This document shows, piece after piece, positions 12,936 through 16,039 of a stretch of 16,039 nucleotides of DNA. The DNA lies in contig MU646384.1 in assembly GCA_026770585.1 (NCBI GenBank), forward strand, positions 582,293 through 598,331, read 5' to 3'. The notes beneath the pieces are model-generated. The model did no database searches, had not been told where the DNA came from, and was given only the letters and a program-made list of their open reading frames with translations. The position numbers and the translations under genes are program-made. How positions within the stretch are numbered: position 1 is the stretch's first letter; every line of letters begins with the position of its first letter. The stretch comes from Baffinella frigidus. Taxonomy: Eukaryota > Cryptophyceae > Cryptomonadales > Baffinellaceae.

Positions 12936-15841
12936 ATGATTGTGTACGCGAGCAGGCGCTTTCGCGCACCGCCTCTTCTCACCTCTCTCCTCGTAGTCTC
13001 CTTGGCCCGGCCCACACACTCAGCCTTCTCCTTCGGCGGCGCCGCTTCGGGGTTCCTTCGTCAACTGCGTCGCCTCCCACGGCCCGCCTGCATCGCACCT
13101 CCTCGAATGTCTACAGTAAATGATTCTGTAGAAGGTGCCATCCACCGGTCAGCCACGTGGGATGCCAAGATGGAGGAGGCGACGCGGGATTCGTCCGCGG
13201 GGCGCCTCCACCTCATCCTCGATTTCGATCGAACCATCACCGCCTTCAAAGGTCTTGGGGTTTGGGGTTAGGGTTGAGGGGTTTACGACGTTGGCCGATG
13301 AGCACACCCGCAACTCGGCAGCGTGAGCACCGCAGCTGACGCTGCCCCGGCGCGCAGGCAAAAACGGAGAGCCTTCCGACGAGTGCCACGACATTCTCTT
13401 CAGGTGCCGCTTCCAGCACGGCCCCCGCTGCACGCGAATCGCCAGTGCGAGACAGCCACCATTTCCCCCCAACATCAATCCCGAAACTCCATGCTCGTCC
13501 GGCAAACTAGCTGCTCACGCGTATTTTGTACTGTTTCGCTGAAGCTGGTTCTGTCGCCGCCACCAGTTGAATCAATCCTATTTGTTTCCCAACACATAAC
13601 CAACGCGGTTCTCGCGCAGGCACACGGTGCAGTGCGACGAGTACCAGAAGGCAGTGGACGACTTGTGGAGCCTGACGCGGCATCGCTTCGGCGTCCTCGC
13701 GGAGAAGCCCGCGGAGGAGCAGTTCGCCCTCCTCGACTGGTATCCTAGCTCTGTCCCACTCGGATTTGGGCTCGCCATTGTTTTCGAGGTAAATTTTGAC
13801 CCCCCCTCCCCCATGAAATTTACCTGTGAAATTTCGGGGGGGGGGGAAATATTGGCGAGCTCAAATTGAAGTGGGACAGAGCTAGGTATCCCCCACTTCT
13901 CCCGCCCCTTGTGTCTCGCGCATTGGCACTCGGCTGGATTCCGCTCTGTAACACTGAATAGTTTGTGTGTATGGGCATCCAACTTTTTTTTTTTCACCTG
14001 TACTTTCATGCACACACCACACTGCCACGTCTCTTCCCTGCGCCTGAAGTTTCCGGCTGCTGGCTACCACCTGTACACACCTTGATGCCGAAACACGGCA
14101 CACAGAATGGCGCTGGAATGGCGCTGCTGATTCGTGCCCCCCCCTCCGGCTGCACTTCCCTACACATACCGCAGTGCGGTGATTGGGCTTTTTTTCCCAC
14201 GCCGCTGACTGCCCCGCGCCCGAAATTTCCGTGGTCCTGCTGTATGGTGCATAAACGCAAGTATGCCCAGGCTGGAATAGTATGTGGCGCGCGGCGTGCA
14301 CGTCGAACTAACTCACTCACTAACTCTACCACAAACGGACCTCCTTTTGAAAAGACAGGGGCATCAGTCAACGTTTCAATAGCTGCACACCACCCGACCG
14401 ATGCGCACCTACACCGTAAACCCCACACCCCAACACCGAAACGCTTAATAGGTGGTGGGACGCGGCACACACGGTGATGCTTCAGCACGGCATCGAGGAG
14501 GCGCACGTCGCGCTGGTCACTCCTCCCAACACTCCTCGCACGCGCTTTCTGCCCAACCGCCCCCGATATTTTGCATCACTGCGTTGCTCCCCTGCCCCCA
14601 GAAACCGTGAAACTCGCCTCATTTAAATCTCGAAACGGCTCAAATTCCTTTATCAAACTGTCCGGGTTTTCAACTCTGTGCGACTTTACAAAACCATCTC
14701 TAGATTCGAGAACCATGAATGTTGCTGCCTTTTCGTGGGGCGCGATGTTGACGTGGGGTCGATGCTCATGTCTGGGGCGTGATGTTGTTTGCGTATCCCA
14801 GGGACGCGAGGTGCCATTGACGATTCTGCGTTTTAGTGAAACACGATGTTGGTGTGATGCTGATGCTTATCCCTGGATGCTTATCCCTGGGACGGGGGGG
14901 TGCAGGCAGTGAAGCGGGCGAACACGCTGCCGCGAGACGGGGCGCTCGAGGTGGACCCGATCGCCCCAGACACCTTGCTTCTCAGACACCGTGCACGTCT
15001 GCTAGCACTTGAGCCACCGTGCCTCTTATCTGCTACCTCTCGCATCGGCTTCTCTGCCAGTAGATCAGAGCCACTGCGTAGATTCCAGGAAATGAAAATG
15101 TTTTTATTACGGATCGAAACCAACATGGATGGGCTTCCGCGAGAGCGCACGTCTTTCGTTTTTTTGTAAGGCGCCGCAGGCTAGCCCCCCTCCGAAAAAC
15201 CAAAGGGTCTTTGACCCTCTCCAGTCGGTGAAAAATATGAAGGAAGTTTGACAAGGTTTTGACCAGTACCGCACCGAACGGCAGGTGATGCGGAAGTGCG
15301 TGGACAAGGGCATCCCCGTCCTCGTCGTCTCCGCTGGCTTCTCCCAGGCGAGCCCCAACCTCCATCATATCGCGCTTCTTGAGTTCTCTCTCTCTCTCTT
15401 TCTCTCTGCACGGACAGGGAAGGTGCCCTGCGTCCGATGTATGAGGGCACCGAGATGGCACTCATGCTAGCCGCAATCTCGAGTCGCGCGTTTCGAGATT
15501 GTTTTCTCTTGCTGCTCGCACATACAAGTCGCCCTGTTTACGAATTCTGGGATTCATCCACGCGAGCCGCAATCTCGAAATCGCGTGTTTCGAGATTTTC
15601 CCTCTGCCCGCACAGAGAAGCTGCTCCAATAGTGTTCTCTTTCTGCCAGCACAAAAAAATATCCCTGTTTCCGAATGCTGAGGACAGCAATGGCGGCACC
15701 TGCAGGTGACCAAAGAGTTGCTCGTCCCCCTGTAGACTAACTTCTCCAAAAAACGACCTGCAGGTTATCAAAGAGTTCGTGCGGCTTCACGACCCCGCCC
15801 TCGCCGCATCGCCCCTCCTCGAGATCCACGCCAACCACATG
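12936..15841 (+). CDS. Pyrimidine 5'-nucleotidase (UMPH-1/NT5C3-type HAD phosphatase), 5' part, seven exons
   Basis: Exons 12936-13251, 13358-13403, 13620-13739, 14452-14515, 14906-14950, 15285-15347 and 15764-15841 join with matching phases to 244 codons; the 3' end is beyond the window. The family hydrolyses pyrimidine nucleoside monophosphates such as UMP and CMP. The nucleophile motif DFDRTIT is at residues 96-102, the family cysteine block is SDECHDIL, a W-W-D...H segment follows in exons 3-4, LPRDG opens the cap return, and GIPVLVVSAGFSQ (206-218) is HAD motif II; exon 7 starts VIKEFVRLH. Spacing from LPRDG to SAG matches the mammalian enzyme residue for residue as I recall it. Residues 1-35 form a signal peptide (core LLTSLLVVSLA, cleavage SA|FSFGG) like a secondary-plastid presequence; starting at M58 (13107) would give a cytosolic form. 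All introns are GT-AG except the exon-6 donor CAG|gcgagc. The Lys and DxxxD motifs of the C-terminal half are not in the window. Confidence 0.9.
13254..13282 (+). repeat. Short telomere-like run at the start of nucleotidase intron 1
   Basis: Immediately after the exon-1 donor (AAAG|gtcttg) the intron reads GGGGTTTGGGGTTAGGGTTG, a small piece of degenerate telomere-like repeat. Confidence 0.8.
13744..13886. mobile_element. MITE-like fold-back element, family A copy 2, at a splice donor
   Basis: 143 bp starting CCTAGCTCTGTCCCACT and ending AGTGGGACAGAGCTAGG, with arms of about 40 bp. The ends are flanked by TAT on both sides (741-743 and 887-889), a plausible 3-bp target-site duplication. The left TAT is part of the exon-3 donor (ACTG|gtat), so the element begins four bases inside intron 3. 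The interior shares ACCTGTGAAATTTCGGGGGG with 11288-11433. Confidence 0.9.
15383..15466 (+). pseudogene. Exon-like fragment resembling a later part of the nucleotidase, out of order
   Basis: A strong polypyrimidine tract (15383-15407) and acacgg-type acceptor (cggacag, ending 15417) precede a frame reading REGALRPMYEGTEMALM. In NT5C3-type proteins a [KN]..GAL[RK]-like string occurs well downstream of the SAG motif, after the part encoded by exon 7. Here it precedes exon 7, lacks a nearby donor, and runs into a repeat. It looks like a misplaced or duplicated exon fragment. The match is short, so the assignment is tentative. Confidence 0.4.
15471..15690 (+). repeat. Two-unit tandem repeat with internal hairpins, nucleotidase intron 6
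   Basis: CCGCAATCTCGA followed by TCGCG and GTTTCGAGATT occurs at about 15471 and again at about 15570 (period near 99). In each unit AATCTCGA and TTCGAGATT can pair across a loop of about 8-10 bases. The tails of the units share a CCCTGTTT.CGAAT-like string near 15531 and 15663. Confidence 0.8.
15697..15785 (+). repeat. Duplicated splice acceptor of nucleotidase exon 7
   Basis: CCTGCAGGTGACCAAAGAGTTG (from about 15700) and CCTGCAGGTTATCAAAGAGTTC (from about 15758) are 58 bp apart. Each contains a ctgcag acceptor followed by the start of exon 7. The downstream one gives VIKEFVRLH and continues; the upstream one gives VTKELLVPL and then TAG (15733-15735). Confidence 0.85.
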
Positions 15842-15886
15842 GTAGGACCCCCCCTCTTGAAAATGCACGCCACGCACATGGTAGGC
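15815..15886 (+). repeat. 39-bp tandem duplication covering the exon-7 donor
   Basis: CTC.T....AT.CACGCCA..CACATGGTAGG occurs at 15815-15846 and again at 15854-15885. Both copies provide an ATG|gtagg donor (after 15841 and after 15880). Use of the second would extend exon 7 in frame by 13 residues (VGPPLLKMHATHM). Confidence 0.85.
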
Positions 15887-15964
15887 GTTGCGATCTCCTG
15901 CCGGTCCGGGCCACGCTTGCTCCTCCCCCGTTTGGACGCACGGCGGGTGTTTTGGCATCATTCA

Positions 15965-15967
<3 letters not shown>

Positions 15968-16000
<33 letters not shown>

Positions 16001-16039
16001 CTCTCTCTCTCTCTCCCCCCCCCCCCCCCCCCTCTCTCT
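15968..16039. repeat. (CT)n microsatellite with a C-run at the window edge
   Basis: Nearly pure CT dinucleotides interrupted by one TGTAT and a run of C, continuing past the window. It lies inside intron 7 of the nucleotidase and on plus would make a strong pyrimidine tract for a following acceptor. Confidence 0.95.

Noticed and set aside
14006-14506. 166-codon minus and 170-codon plus frames over nucleotidase intron 3 and exon 4
   Set aside because: They conflict with the exon-4 frame that continues the nucleotidase in phase; no domain.

Overview
The window is nuclear DNA of a eukaryote, most likely a unicellular alga or related protist. The coding capacity is a set of short exons joined by phase-consistent introns (GT-AG, one apparent GC-AG), separated by telomere-like TTTAGGG arrays, MITE-like fold-back elements, microsatellites and decayed repeats. 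There are no bacterial-style operons, tRNA or rRNA genes, or CRISPR arrays. One gene begins with a signal peptide whose predicted cleavage site is followed by phenylalanine (SA|FSF). That pattern is typical of proteins imported into red-derived secondary plastids (stramenopiles, haptophytes, cryptophytes and relatives), so such a lineage is my best guess; the species is not determined.

Layout: 1-4650 is gene-free and repeat-rich. It holds a head-to-head telomeric inverted repeat, a 137-bp fold-back element, a 1.2-kb degenerate TTTAGGG array with an internal 0.2-kb tandem duplication, dispersed direct repeats, and a decayed repeat family of roughly 120 bp. Next comes a three-exon plus-strand gene (4857-5983) for a DUF6817-like protein, with a possible extra 3' exon at 6270-6377. 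The stretch 6378-7223 has no supported gene.

A minus-strand gene (12264 to 7224) encodes a DUF599-type four-helix membrane protein in six exons. No single long ORF shows it: the six pieces were recognised individually and join in frame to 272 codons. Its fifth intron, about 1.86 kb, contains a second telomere-like array plus a second copy of the 137-140 bp fold-back element. Its second exon has a diverged extra copy in intron 2.

Divergently, from 12936 to the right edge, lies the 5' part of a pyrimidine 5'-nucleotidase (UMPH-1/NT5C3-type HAD phosphatase). Seven exons are visible and the 3' end lies outside the window. Around its last two visible exons the sequence holds a GC splice donor, an out-of-order exon-like fragment, a duplicated splice acceptor and a duplicated in-frame splice donor. 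A second fold-back family sits directly against its exon-3 donor.

The three genes show no evident common pathway. The most interesting content is structural: mobile fold-back elements and telomere-like DNA have built or remodelled introns and splice sites. All exon models are by eye, from splice consensus, phase and remembered family patterns; no alignment was run.
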